A DNA stretch of 64,000 bases from Paratissierella segnis (GCF_014385195.1 NZ_JACRTG010000003.1:1-64000); one strand, 5' to 3'; shown: positions 44,567 through 54,152, numbered from the stretch's first letter. Numbers and translations are program-made. Notes: a model not told the origin generated them from the sequence alone.

Positions 44567-46297
44567 ATGAAGCTTATTTTAAAATACACGTGGCGTTACA
44601 AAAAATATTTGCTGCTAAGTGTATTAGGTGTACTTGGTTTTGTTTGCATTCAAATGGGTCTGCCAACACTGCTAAAGTATGTAATTAATGATGCCTTGAT
44701 GGGTGAAAATCGCATTTTGCTGCTTCAGCTTGTTCTTATTATGCTGGGAGTTGTTATTGTTGGCATCTCTGGTGAAATATGTATGTCATATGCAAACAGC
44801 CGTATTGCGTCAAATGTAATCCGAGATATTCGAAGTGATATATTTATTAAAACACAAAGTTTTTCTCATGGTGAGTACAATGAGTTTAGTGTGTCCGGAT
44901 TGATTACAAGCACTACCAGCGATGCTTATCAAATCATGCTGTTTGTGCAAAATATGCTGCGTAGCGCAACTATAACTCCTATTATGACTATTACCGGTTT
45001 TGTCCTTATAATCAAAAACAACCCTCAGATGCTCTGGACTATTTTAGCTACCGTTCCAATTTTGCTTTTGGGAATTTTATTTATAAATTTGTTTTCTCGC
45101 CGCTATTCTAAAGCACAGCAAAGCGGTCTTGATAAGATAAATCGAATCTTGAGGGAAGGACTGTCAGGGTTACGTGTTATTCGTGCCTTTGGGAATGAGA
45201 ATTTTCAAGAACAACGTTTTTCAGAAGTCAACGATGAATATTGTATTGTTTCCAAAAAAGCCTTTCGACTGACAGCTTTAGCTCAACCGGGCTTTTATTT
45301 TCTATTCAATACTATAATTACATTGGTTATTTGGTTTGGCAGCAAGGCCATAGGGGAAAATACCCTTGATGTTGGAGCTTTAAGTGCCACTATTGAATAC
45401 ATTTTTCACATTCTGTTTTCTTTTTTGATGCTTGCCTTATTGTTTACCATGTATCCTAGGGCGTCTGTTTCTGCAGAACGTATACAGAGGATATTAGATT
45501 GTGATGTTATGATTTCTGAAAATCTTGAAGAGGGAAAAACTGAGACTAGGGAAAGCGGAACGATTGTTTTTGAAAATGTTACGTTCCAATATCCTGATGC
45601 GGAGGAACCAATGCTGAAAAATATCAGCTTTACCGTAAACAAAGGAGAAACCGTCGCTTTCATCGGCAGCACCGGAAGCGGTAAATCTACACTTATACAA
45701 TTGATTCCACGGATGTATGATATAAATGAAGGGCGTATATTAGTTGATGGAATTGATGTTCGTGACTTTAATATCAAAGCTCTGCGTAATCGAATCGGAT
45801 TTATTCCTCAAAAAGCTCAGTTGTTTACCGGCACCATTGCCGATAATCTTCGCTTAGGAAATCCAAAGGCAAGTCAGACAGAAATTGAAAAAGCGGCTCA
45901 AATTGCACAAGCTTCTGATTTTATTGAAGAAAAAACATATAAATATGAGGAAAAGCTAAGTGAAGGCGGAGGTAACCTTTCAGGAGGACAAAAACAGCGC
46001 CTTGCTATAGCACGTGCTATTGTGAAAAATCCGGAAATATACATTTTTGATGATAGTTTTTCCGCTTTGGACTATGCCACAGACTTGAACCTTCGAACAC
46101 AGCTGCGAAAAGAAATTACCAACGCAACCGTTTTGATTGTTGCTCAACGTGTCGGTACCATACGTCATGCTGATAAGATTATCGTTCTGGATGAAGGGAA
46201 AATTGTTGCTTGGGGCACTCATGAAGAATTATTAAAAACCAGCAATATTTATTATGATATTGCCATTTCACAGCTTTCAGAGGAGGAACTTGCATGA
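44567..46297 (+). CDS. ABC exporter half-transporter, subunit with degenerate ATPase site (MdlA/YheI-like)
   Basis: A 576-residue half-transporter: six membrane helices (to about residue 300) and a C-terminal ATPase with Walker A GSTGSGKST and a canonical LSGGQKQRLAIA signature. The catalytic Glu after Walker B is missing: the sequence is IYIFDDSFSALD, with Asp where Glu is expected. This marks the degenerate site of heterodimeric exporters such as TM287/288 and BmrCD. It overlaps the next subunit by four bases (ATGA). Substrate unknown; drugs or lipids are likely for the class. Confidence 0.92.
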   Translation: MKLILKYTWRYKKYLLLSVLGVLGFVCIQMGLPTLLKYVINDALMGENRILLLQLVLIMLGVVIVGISGEICMSYANSRIASNVIRDIRSDIFIKTQSFSHGEYNEFSVSGLITSTTSDAYQIMLFVQNMLRSATITPIMTITGFVLIIKNNPQMLWTILATVPILLLGILFINLFSRRYSKAQQSGLDKINRILREGLSGLRVIRAFGNENFQEQRFSEVNDEYCIVSKKAFRLTALAQPGFYFLFNTIITLVIWFGSKAIGENTLDVGALSATIEYIFHILFSFLMLALLFTMYPRASVSAERIQRILDCDVMISENLEEGKTETRESGTIVFENVTFQYPDAEEPMLKNISFTVNKGETVAFIGSTGSGKSTLIQLIPRMYDINEGRILVDGIDVRDFNIKALRNRIGFIPQKAQLFTGTIADNLRLGNPKASQTEIEKAAQIAQASDFIEEKTYKYEEKLSEGGGNLSGGQKQRLAIARAIVKNPEIYIFDDSFSALDYATDLNLRTQLRKEITNATVLIVAQRVGTIRHADKIIVLDEGKIVAWGTHEELLKTSNIYYDIAISQLSEEELA

Positions 46298-48075
46298 ATA
46301 AAATTCCTTTTGAAAAGATTAAACAACTTTTAAAAATAATCATAATGCCTTATAAATTTGGATATATTGTCCCGGTACTATTTACTATTGTCGGCAGCAT
46401 CCTCGGATCAATGAATCCATTTATTATTGGGCTTGCAATAACAGAACTAGCAAATAATGTTATTGATATTGCAAATAAAGTGCCCGGAGCACAGATAAAC
46501 TTTCGGTATATTTTTTATGTTGCAATTCTTTTGGCTATCTTCAATATAGTTAGACAGACTATGACTTATTCGAGCAGCTATATTATTACGGGTGCTATTC
46601 AAAATAGCTTTCGGGATCTTCGTATGCGTATAAATCAGAAAATTAACACCTTGCCGGTTTCTTTTTTTGATAGCCGCCTCAAGGGAACTATACAAAACAC
46701 CATTACAAATGATGTTGATGTGGTTTCTAATGCAATGCAGCAATCACTATTGTCTATAATTTATTCCATAACAAGCGTTGTTACCACATTTGTTATGATG
46801 CTCTATATTTCTGTTCCATTGGGGCTTTTGGCAATGATTATGCTTCCACTTGCTTTTGTATTTTCAAAATATATCATTAGGCGTTCGCAGCATCAGTTTT
46901 TGGAGATGCAAAATGCTTTGGCTGAAATGAATGGGTATATACAGGAACGTTATACCGCATTCACCGTAATAAAGCTGTTTAACAATGAAGACAGTACAAT
47001 AGAAGGATTCCAGAAAATTAACAACAGGCTGAACCAAGTTGGTTTTAAGGCGAATTTTACTTCTTCACTTTTATCACCTATTATGGAATTTCTGGTGGAT
47101 ATTATCTATGTTGTTATGATTTTGCTCACCGGATTTGCTGTTTTTTCTGGGATGCCAATTGGCAGCATGCAGGCATTTGTGCAGTATATTTGGATTGTGT
47201 ACGATCCCATGGGGCAAATTACTCAGCTTGCTCCTGCTATCCAAAGTGCGATAGCTTCAATGGAACGTATTGCGGACTTTTGCAATGAAGAGGAGGAAAG
47301 TGACGAGCAGGACAAGCCGGCTATTTTTAATCCCGAAAATTATGCCGGAAATGTTAGCTTCAAAAATGTCAATTTCTCTTATGTAAAAGAAGATCCTATT
47401 ATTAAAGATTTTTCCTTTGAAGCAAGTGCCGGTCAAAAAATCGCAATAGTCGGTGCTACAGGTGCTGGGAAAACCACCATTATTAACCTGCTAATGCGGT
47501 TTTACGATATAGATAGCGGAGATATCCTTATTGATGGAGAAAGTATTTACGATATGCGTAGGACATCTGAGCGTTCTTTGTTTGGCATGGTTTTGCAGGA
47601 TGCGTGGCTATACAACGCCAGTATTAAAGAAAATATCAGGTTTGGGCGACTTGATGCAACCGATGAAGAAGTTGTGGGAGCCGCGAAAAAAGCAAATGTG
47701 CACCACTTTATCCAGACTATGCCCGGCGGTTATGATATGATAATAAACGAGGAAGGCAGCAATATATCGCTTGGGCAGAAGCAGCTGCTTACCATTGCCC
47801 GCGCAATCCTGGCCGATCCGCAGATACTTATTTTGGATGAAGCCACCAGTAGCGTGGATACTCGGTTGGAAATGCTAATTCAGGTGGCAATGAAAAATGC
47901 TATGCATGGGCGCACCAGCTTTGTGATTGCCCACCGCCTATCCACTATCAAGGATGCCGACCTGATTTTGGTTATGGATTCCGGAAATATTGTGGAGCAA
48001 GGTACCCATTCTAGCCTACTCGCAAAGAAAGGCTTTTATGAAAAACTGTATAACAGTCAGTTTTCGGAGGATTGA
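46294..48075 (+). CDS. ABC exporter half-transporter, subunit with complete catalytic site (MdlB/YheH-like)
   Basis: A 593-residue partner of the preceding gene. Walker A is GATGAGKTT, and Walker B plus catalytic Glu is intact in ILILDEATSSVD. Its own signature deviates (ISLGQKQLLTIA in place of LSGGQ), which complements the degenerate site in the partner: the two non-standard motifs would meet in one nucleotide site, leaving the other fully active. Six helices precede the ATPase. The long N-terminal hydrophilic loop (VIDIANKVPGAQINFR) is typical of this subunit type. Confidence 0.93.
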   Translation: MNKIPFEKIKQLLKIIIMPYKFGYIVPVLFTIVGSILGSMNPFIIGLAITELANNVIDIANKVPGAQINFRYIFYVAILLAIFNIVRQTMTYSSSYIITGAIQNSFRDLRMRINQKINTLPVSFFDSRLKGTIQNTITNDVDVVSNAMQQSLLSIIYSITSVVTTFVMMLYISVPLGLLAMIMLPLAFVFSKYIIRRSQHQFLEMQNALAEMNGYIQERYTAFTVIKLFNNEDSTIEGFQKINNRLNQVGFKANFTSSLLSPIMEFLVDIIYVVMILLTGFAVFSGMPIGSMQAFVQYIWIVYDPMGQITQLAPAIQSAIASMERIADFCNEEEESDEQDKPAIFNPENYAGNVSFKNVNFSYVKEDPIIKDFSFEASAGQKIAIVGATGAGKTTIINLLMRFYDIDSGDILIDGESIYDMRRTSERSLFGMVLQDAWLYNASIKENIRFGRLDATDEEVVGAAKKANVHHFIQTMPGGYDMIINEEGSNISLGQKQLLTIARAILADPQILILDEATSSVDTRLEMLIQVAMKNAMHGRTSFVIAHRLSTIKDADLILVMDSGNIVEQGTHSSLLAKKGFYEKLYNSQFSED

Positions 48076-48122
48076 ATCAAGCTTAAGCAATTATATTTAA
48101 TAACAAGCGAGAGGATGAAACG

Positions 48123-48902
48123 ATGATGAAACATTTGAAACACATTCCCCTGGACGGGGCTTATAATGTTCGCGATTTGGGAGGTTATCCCACAGCTCAG
48201 GGATTTTCAACTAAATGGGGGATGCTTTATAGAGGCGATGCTCTGTGCGGACTTACGAAAAAGGATTGGCAGGTACTGTTAGAACGTAATGTATATGCTG
48301 TTATAGACCTGCGCAGCAAGTCAGAGGTGAAGTTAAATCCAATTGCCACTCCAACAAACGTGATGTATGAGCATTTCTCATTGATGAAGGAGCTGGATGA
48401 TTTGCCTGTCAGCAATCCAAATGTAATGCTGGATGCAAGCACAGACAGTATAGATAATTTTATAGAAAGTATGAAGCTGGATTACAGTAAAACATTGTTC
48501 GATAACCTTACCTGCTGCGTGGATATTCTCAATGCCATTACGGATAATTTAGGAAATGGAAGCGTCATTTTCGCTTGTACCGCAGGCAAGGATCGTACCG
48601 GCATCATAGCAGCGGCTATTTTGTATCTCTGCGGTGTAGAGCGTGAAGATATCGTTGCTGATTATATCGTCAGCAGTATCTATAATACCAATGGTGTCAA
48701 CAAATCAATGAGCACTGCATTTGAGAATATTGTTAATTTGTTTCCTGACCCATCGTTTTTGAATGAATGTATGGCATCCAAGCCCGAGACCATTATTAGT
48801 CTATTAGACGATATGGATGACAAAAACTTTAAATCACTGCTATCAGAAAACGGATTTGGTTTAGAGAAGCAGCAGGAGTTGATAGCAATACTTGTTGAAT
48901 AG
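48123..48902 (+). CDS. Tyrosine-protein phosphatase, IphP/Y_phosphatase3 type
   Basis: A 259-residue dual-specificity-like phosphatase. The N-terminal GAYNVRDLGGYPT is the family signature. The CX5R loop is ACTAGKDRTG, with nucleophile C152 and R158; the residue before Cys is Ala, not the His of classical enzymes. WGMLYRGDALCGLT and IDLRSKSEVK fit the family. It follows the exporter by 48 bases and may share its transcript. Related enzymes can act on phosphotyrosine or phosphoinositides. Confidence 0.88.
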   Translation: MMKHLKHIPLDGAYNVRDLGGYPTAQGFSTKWGMLYRGDALCGLTKKDWQVLLERNVYAVIDLRSKSEVKLNPIATPTNVMYEHFSLMKELDDLPVSNPNVMLDASTDSIDNFIESMKLDYSKTLFDNLTCCVDILNAITDNLGNGSVIFACTAGKDRTGIIAAAILYLCGVEREDIVADYIVSSIYNTNGVNKSMSTAFENIVNLFPDPSFLNECMASKPETIISLLDDMDDKNFKSLLSENGFGLEKQQELIAILVE

Positions 48903-48975
48903 TGAATGAGAATCCACTTTTCCGAGTCTTCAAACGCGTCGATTTATAATTATATGATTTCACTTAAAAAAATCC

Positions 48976-49004
48976 TTGACAAAAGGGTCTACAAAGCATA
49001 GACT
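48976..49004 (+). promoter_or_regulatory. Promoter with BlaI-type operator for the BlaI/M56 pair
   Basis: TTGACA (48976-48981), 17-base spacer, TAGACT (48999-49004). The palindrome GTCTA-N7-TAGAC (48987-49003) fills the spacer and -10 box. A further TGTAGACT half-site lies near 49028. Repression by the BlaI-type product is likely. Confidence 0.65.
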
Positions 49005-49051
49005 AAATATAACAAAGGTTTATGACTTGTAGACTGAAAGGAGTGTTTCAT

Positions 49052-49417
49052 ATGATAGAATATAAACTTACTGAAGCAGAAGAAAATTTGGCGCACATAA
49101 TATGGGCGAACGAACCAATCAGATCGCCTGAATTGGTGAAGATATGTGAAGCAGAATTTGATTGGAAAAAGTCAACTACTTACACAATGATAAAAAGACT
49201 TGAGGAAAAGAAGATAGTTCAAAATAACAACAGCATAATAACGTCATTTATAAAAAGAGATGATTTTTATGGAGAACAGAGTAAAATCTTCGTTGAAGAA
49301 AACTTTGGAGGTTCTTTACCTAGATTCTTGACAGCATTTACAAGGCGAAAGAAACTTAGCGATAAAGAAGTGCTTGAACTTAAGAAACTAATAAATGAAC
49401 ATGAGGAGGGAGTTTAA
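49052..49417 (+). CDS. BlaI/MecI-family repressor
   Basis: A repressor of about 121 residues: winged helix-turn-helix (LTEAEENLAHIIWANEPIRS; KKSTTYTMIKRLEEKKIV) and a dimerisation tail (KLSDKEVLELKKLINEHEEG). The family controls beta-lactamase or wall-stress genes and is cleaved after signalling by an M56 membrane protease. A longer frame opens at 49022, but the ATG at 49052 follows AAAGGAG at the right spacing. It ends TAATG, overlapping the M56 gene by one base. Confidence 0.92.
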   Translation: MIEYKLTEAEENLAHIIWANEPIRSPELVKICEAEFDWKKSTTYTMIKRLEEKKIVQNNNSIITSFIKRDDFYGEQSKIFVEENFGGSLPRFLTAFTRRKKLSDKEVLELKKLINEHEEGV

Positions 49418-51507
49418 TGGATAAATTGTTTTTACAGATTATCAATATGAGCATTACTTCCGGCTATGTCATTTTATTTGTTTTAGTAATTCGGTTTTTC
49501 TTAAAGAAAGCACCTAAGATTTTCTCCTATGGACTTTGGGCTATAGTTTTTCTCAGGCTTATATTTCCTTTTTCCTTTGAGAGCATATATAGTCTAGTAA
49601 AGATCAATACAAAGACCATACCCCATGATATAGTTTATACACAAACACCACAAATTCAAAGTGGAATAACAGCAATTGATGGAGCGGTAAATAGAGCATT
49701 ACCGGCACCTATAGTAGGGGCGAGTGTGAACCCAATGCAAATATGGATTTCAATAGGAAGTGCAATATGGTTGGCGGTATTAACAGTGCTTTTAATCTAT
49801 AGCATATATACTACAGTAAGACTTTCAAAAAAATTAAAACTGGCAGTACATGTGGATAAGAATATTTATAGAATAGACACTATAAAGACAGCTTTTGTTT
49901 TTGGGTTAATAAAACCTAAAATATATCTTCCAAACAATCTTTCTGAAATTGAAGCGGCATACATCCTAAAGCATGAACAAACACATATTAAAAGATTTGA
50001 CCATATAATAAAATTCTTAGCATTTTTAATAGTATCTATTCATTGGTTCAATCCTTTAGTGTGGCTTTCATTTTATCTGATGGGAGAAGATATGGAATTA
50101 TCCTGTGATGAATCGGTAATAAAAGAAATGGGCTATGAAATAAAAAAGGATTATTCCAACTCATTGTTATCATTGTCTACTGGGAAAAGAATAGTAGGGG
50201 GTTCTCCTATTGCATTTGGTGAAAACAATACAAAGGGCAGGATAAAAAATATATTGAACTACAAGAAACCTAAATTCTGGGTTATAGTGGTATTAATTCT
50301 CATCATTATAGCATTAGCTGTAGGGTTGTTGAGCAATCCACCTGGCAATGGGAATGATGATAATGCTAATGCAACCGTAGAGGATTATGCATGGCAATTT
50401 ATAGACAATGAAATTGAAATGTATGAAAATGCTGAATGGGCAGATTTTAAATTTATAGACAAAAAGATTACCAAATTGGAGAAATTATCATCTTTTGATA
50501 ATATACTTTCAACTCCAATTGAATTATGGAAATTAGAGTATAGATTAAAACCTGAAAGCATGGACGGAGTAGTATTGGCAGGGGGTATGAATATTGAAGA
50601 TGGTTGGATAACTGAAGACAGCAGTATAGGTAAACCATATCTGGTTTTTACTTATGAAGATAACAAACTTGTATATTTAGGTAGGGTGACTTCATTGGAC
50701 ATAGTACCTATGGATACCTTGGCATCACAGGAAATAGGAATTAGAATTATGTTAGAAGATATGGGACAATTACCTTTTGAAACCTATGAAGGCAATCATG
50801 TAGTCATAAAATTCCCCTTATCTACAGGAGAGATATCTCAGCTACTGTTATCTCAGCCGGTAGTACAAGGGAAAAATGGCATATGGACTGTTGAAAGATG
50901 GATGGATGGCAATGGCAATATATATCATGAAATTCCAAATCCTAAAGAAGATATAAAAATCCAAGATTATTATAAAGCTTTACAAGAACAATCTGATAGA
51001 GGACAGGAATCAACACTTATAGATCCTATTGAAGTAGGATATGATTATATAGTAAATATTTTAGGGCAAACACTTGTAAAAAGAAACAATTTGGAAATTA
51101 TCAATCCGGCTGAAATCAATGACTTTATGGAGACTCCGGAGAGCCATTATATTGGATATATAATAAAAATAAACTTGAATGAAAGTCATATTGACATTGA
51201 TAAAGTTGAATTTTTGACACTAGAGGATGAAGAAAGAGCTGCGGAGTTGAATATAGACATTAACCTGGATATGCCTTCAGGTTTTTATATTTATAATAAC
51301 AACACATATCCCTATGCATTGGATTTAGCAGATGATACTGAATATTTAATATTCAAGGAAGATGAATCAGGTGTAGTTTCAGATCATAAATCCGTTAATA
51401 GAAAAGAATTCATAGAGTATAATGAAGGATTAAATTATGCCCCGCTGTATCATATATATACAAAGAACGGGTACGTAACAAAAATAGAAGAACAATATCT
51501 GCCATAA
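49417..51507 (+). CDS. BlaR1/MecR1-type M56 metallopeptidase with unusual extracellular sensor domain
   Basis: A 696-residue membrane protein. Helices at the N-terminus and around 110-130 flank the zinc protease site HEQTH (residues 186-190, in YILKHEQTHIKRFDH), followed by the second conserved block LSCDESVIKEMG. A last helix at about 290-308 leads to a soluble extracytoplasmic region of nearly 390 residues that lacks the penicillin-binding SxxK/KTG motifs of BlaR1. Its first part contains TVEDYAWQFIDNEIEMYENA. The signal sensed is unknown. It would inactivate the co-transcribed BlaI-type repressor. Confidence 0.87.
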   Translation: MDKLFLQIINMSITSGYVILFVLVIRFFLKKAPKIFSYGLWAIVFLRLIFPFSFESIYSLVKINTKTIPHDIVYTQTPQIQSGITAIDGAVNRALPAPIVGASVNPMQIWISIGSAIWLAVLTVLLIYSIYTTVRLSKKLKLAVHVDKNIYRIDTIKTAFVFGLIKPKIYLPNNLSEIEAAYILKHEQTHIKRFDHIIKFLAFLIVSIHWFNPLVWLSFYLMGEDMELSCDESVIKEMGYEIKKDYSNSLLSLSTGKRIVGGSPIAFGENNTKGRIKNILNYKKPKFWVIVVLILIIIALAVGLLSNPPGNGNDDNANATVEDYAWQFIDNEIEMYENAEWADFKFIDKKITKLEKLSSFDNILSTPIELWKLEYRLKPESMDGVVLAGGMNIEDGWITEDSSIGKPYLVFTYEDNKLVYLGRVTSLDIVPMDTLASQEIGIRIMLEDMGQLPFETYEGNHVVIKFPLSTGEISQLLLSQPVVQGKNGIWTVERWMDGNGNIYHEIPNPKEDIKIQDYYKALQEQSDRGQESTLIDPIEVGYDYIVNILGQTLVKRNNLEIINPAEINDFMETPESHYIGYIIKINLNESHIDIDKVEFLTLEDEERAAELNIDINLDMPSGFYIYNNNTYPYALDLADDTEYLIFKEDESGVVSDHKSVNRKEFIEYNEGLNYAPLYHIYTKNGYVTKIEEQYLP

Positions 51508-51654
51508 GTTCCATTTTAGGCTAACATGATCTCAAACATTTCGAACTATGGCTAGGAATTGAAATACTGGGGAAATATGATATTATAAAATTTGACATAA
51601 TTTATATTCATTATATTTGATTGGCAATAAAAGGTCTACGAAAGGGGTATATTC

Positions 51655-52068
51655 TTGAAGATACTTGTAATAGATGGGCAAGGTGGTAAAATAGGCAAAA
51701 TGGTAGTAGAACGTCTCAAAGCTACTATACCTCAATATGAACTTATAGCAATAGGAACAAATAGCATAGCAACAGCTGCAATGCTGAAATCAGGAGCGGA
51801 CTTCGGAGCAACCGGGGAAAATCCGGTCATCCGCAACTGTGAGGATGCCGATATAATAATCGGACCTATTGGAATAATTACAGCAAATTCATTTCTGGGA
51901 GAAGTGACGCCCAAGATGGCATTAGCTGTAGGAGATAGCAAGGCTAAAAAGATATTAATTCCTATAAATAAGTGCAATGTAACTGTTGCAGGGGTGCAGG
52001 AGATGCCCTATAGTGATTTTATACAATTGGTTGTTGAAGAAGTAGAAAGGACTGTTATAGAAAGATAA
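51655..52068 (+). CDS. DUF3842 family protein
   Basis: A 137-residue cytoplasmic protein with an NAD/FAD-like glycine motif at the very start (ILVIDGQGGKIGKMVVERL) and further strands IIIGPIGIITANSFLGEVTP and KKILIPINKCNVTVAGVQEMP. DUF3842 is found mainly in clostridia and has no known function. It starts with TTG at 51655, seven bases after AAAGGGG. Single gene with its own terminator; the 147 bases before it hold no other gene. Confidence 0.85.
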   Translation: MKILVIDGQGGKIGKMVVERLKATIPQYELIAIGTNSIATAAMLKSGADFGATGENPVIRNCEDADIIIGPIGIITANSFLGEVTPKMALAVGDSKAKKILIPINKCNVTVAGVQEMPYSDFIQLVVEEVERTVIER

Positions 52069-52097
52069 AATGTGTTGCCATCAGGGCAACACATTTT
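52067..52097. terminator. Bidirectional terminator
   Basis: aaaatgtgttgcc (52067-52079) pairs with gggcaacacatttt (52084-52097); T-runs on both strands end DUF3842 and the convergent kinase gene. Confidence 0.9.
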
Positions 52098-52099
52098 GT

Positions 52100-52681
52100 T
52101 TAAATATTAAATATTAAATCAGCTTTTTCTTTAATCCTCATTTTTTCAAAATAAATATTTTCCTTTGGTATCCATTCATTAATAAATTTTTGAAGCATAA
52201 CCGGGCCATTTCTTTTTAGAATTCTTTCTATTTGTTCCAGTTCATTTATCTGTAGAAATATTTTCAAGTCATAGTTTTTAATTAACGTGGGATGCATACT
52301 GTAACTGCCTTCAATTATATTTAATCTTTTAGGCTGTATTACAACAATATCATCCAGTTCCAATTTTTTGCAATTGTATAATTGATACTTAAATGTTTCT
52401 TTAGATTTTATTCCTGAGATAACTTCATCATTAAATCGTACATAATCTACATTTCCGCCTACTTCATTTAGTCTTTCTTCCGTTTTTAAATTCGGAGTTA
52501 AAAAGAAATCATCCATATGAAAAATATTTGAATCAAATTTTTCACCTATTAAATTAGCTAATGTACTTTTTCCGACGCCGCTATTGCCGTCAATTGCTAT
52601 ATTAACGGTATCACGCTCTTTAAGCAAATCATCAATTCTTTCAAATATAATGGATAGTGTATCATTGGTGATTCTCTTCAT
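52100..52681 (-). CDS. Small P-loop kinase, uridine kinase-like
   Basis: A 193-residue kinase with Walker A GNSGVGKST (residues about 31-39), the HMDDFFLTP motif of uridine and nicotinamide riboside kinase-like enzymes, RLNIIEGSYSMHPTL for substrate handling and a lid region ERILKRNGPVM. It starts one base after the ECF transporter gene ends, so the two are coupled. Phosphorylating a vitamin-like or nucleoside-like compound as it enters the cell is the natural inference; the substrate is not shown. Confidence 0.8.
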   Translation of the reverse strand: MKRITNDTLSIIFERIDDLLKERDTVNIAIDGNSGVGKSTLANLIGEKFDSNIFHMDDFFLTPNLKTEERLNEVGGNVDYVRFNDEVISGIKSKETFKYQLYNCKKLELDDIVVIQPKRLNIIEGSYSMHPTLIKNYDLKIFLQINELEQIERILKRNGPVMLQKFINEWIPKENIYFEKMRIKEKADLIFNI

Positions 52682-52682
52682 G

Positions 52683-53207
52683 TTAAATCAGCCTTGCCTT
52701 TTGCAGAGCATTTATTAATATAGGAATAATAATTATTTGAATAATGATTCCGATTATAGCGTTTGTAAATGCCCCTGCGATAAACATTTCAAAAGTATAA
52801 GGAGCATTGTTTAGACCCAATAAAATTACATTTGCAATTCCTAAAATCACTCTTCCTCCAAGCATCGCCAGAATTAGTGTCAGATAAGTAAAAACGGGCT
52901 TTTTAGGGAATAACTTATAGAATAAACCGGTTAATAGACCATATGCTCCTAATTCAAATGCCATTGCTATAGCTACAGGAAACATTGGGGGCATACCATT
53001 TATAACGCTAGCTAGTAATGGTGTAACAAATCCTACCATCAAACCGTAAGGCCAACCACAGACAAATCCCGAGATCAAAACCGGTATGTGCATAGGCAAA
53101 ACCTTCTGCCCCAAAGCTGGAATTCTTCCTGTAAGAGATGGCAATATAAGTCCTAAGGCTACGAATAGCCCTGCAAGGACTAAATTTTTGATTGAATTTT
53201 TTTTCAT
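52683..53207 (-). CDS. ECF transporter S component (substrate-binding membrane subunit)
   Basis: A 174-residue protein with six helices. N-terminal KNLVLAGLFVALGLILPSLTGRIPA and the central SGFVCGWPYGLMVGFVTPLLASVINGMPPMFPVA (read in parts) are typical of S-components that bind vitamins for the shared EcfAA'T module, which is not in this window. It resembles PanT/QueT/ThiW-like members, but I cannot choose a ligand. The coupled kinase suggests a ligand with a free hydroxyl, such as a nucleoside or vitamin precursor. AGGAGG precedes the ATG. Confidence 0.8.
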   Translation of the reverse strand: MKKNSIKNLVLAGLFVALGLILPSLTGRIPALGQKVLPMHIPVLISGFVCGWPYGLMVGFVTPLLASVINGMPPMFPVAIAMAFELGAYGLLTGLFYKLFPKKPVFTYLTLILAMLGGRVILGIANVILLGLNNAPYTFEMFIAGAFTNAIIGIIIQIIIIPILINALQKARLI

Positions 53208-53598
53208 ATTTTTTTCCTCCTAACAAAAATAAAATACCACAAAGAAATTACTCATCCTATGGATAAGCAAATACCTTCATGGTATACTTAAAAAATGAAT
53301 CCAATAATAATTGTTTATAGTTTTATCTCAAGCGTAATTGAGAGATATTTGAAATGAAAGGGTATCGACTTCAGTCAATTTATTAAGTATAAATTAGCAT
53401 AAAAAGCACAGTTTGTCAATTGTGAATTGTAATTGTAATTGTAATAAATATAAAAGCAATAGAAAACATATTAATTGTTTGGTACAACTATAATATCTGT
53501 AAGTATTGTGGTATTATGGAATTAAGTATTGAAATGGATAAAACATTCAATTTTGGGTAAAGATATATAAAGCAGTTTTTCTTAAAGGAATGGTAAAT
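53208..53598. other. Intergenic region between divergent ECF and TetR genes
   Basis: No gene is seen. On the ECF side two small hairpins occur, atacc/ggtat (53271-53285) and catcc/ggata (53252-53265), which might be a leader structure. I do not recognise TPP, FMN, cobalamin, preQ1 or THF riboswitch cores in it. A run of nearly repeated aattgta units lies at 53417-53450. Confidence 0.4.
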
Positions 53599-54150
53599 AT
53601 GTCGGGTTCACTGGTAACCAAACAAGCTTTGGCAAATTCATTAAAAGAATTAATGAATGAGCGAAGTTTTTCTAAAATTAGCGTGAAGGATATTGTTGAA
53701 AAATGCGGAATGAATCGCAAAAGTTTTTATTATCATTTTAAAGACAAATATGATTTGGTAAATTGGATATACTACACGGAATTTGTGGCAGAATTTCAAG
53801 ATGAGGACTATTTATCACACTGGGAAATCATAGAAAAAATTTGTGAATTTCTCTATAAGAATAAATCCTTTTACAGCAATGTCTTGGAAGTGAGAGGTCA
53901 AAATTCATTTTATGAATATTTTGGGGAAATCTTAGCATCGATTATTGCAGTACAATTTGAGGATATCTTTGAAGATAGCGAATATAAGAAATTTTATATA
54001 ACATTTTTTGTGGATGCAATAAGAACATCAATTACAAAATGGCTATTAGAAGGTGGGGAAATTCCTCCCAAAACTTATACATATTTATTAAAAAATGTCG
54101 CAACAGGTGTAGTTCTAAAGGTAAATGAAGATATGGAATACAGCAATTAA
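53599..54150 (+). CDS. TetR-family regulator, DhaS-like
   Basis: About 183 residues: SLVTKQALANSLKELMNERS and FSKISVKDIVEKCGMNRKSFYYHFKDKYDL (residues 23-52) are the DNA-binding part of the DhaS-like subgroup with a TetR_C_8 ligand domain. The ATG at 53590 has no spacing to AAAGGA, so the ATG at 53599 is preferred. It probably governs the neighbouring radical SAM locus, although this is inference from position only. Confidence 0.87.
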   Translation: MSGSLVTKQALANSLKELMNERSFSKISVKDIVEKCGMNRKSFYYHFKDKYDLVNWIYYTEFVAEFQDEDYLSHWEIIEKICEFLYKNKSFYSNVLEVRGQNSFYEYFGEILASIIAVQFEDIFEDSEYKKFYITFFVDAIRTSITKWLLEGGEIPPKTYTYLLKNVATGVVLKVNEDMEYSN

Positions 54151-54152
54151 TA

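Noticed and set aside
53208..53420. Riboswitch in the leader of the ECF gene
   Set aside because: Small hairpins are present, but none of the conserved cores I know (TPP, FMN, cobalamin, preQ1, THF) is visible.
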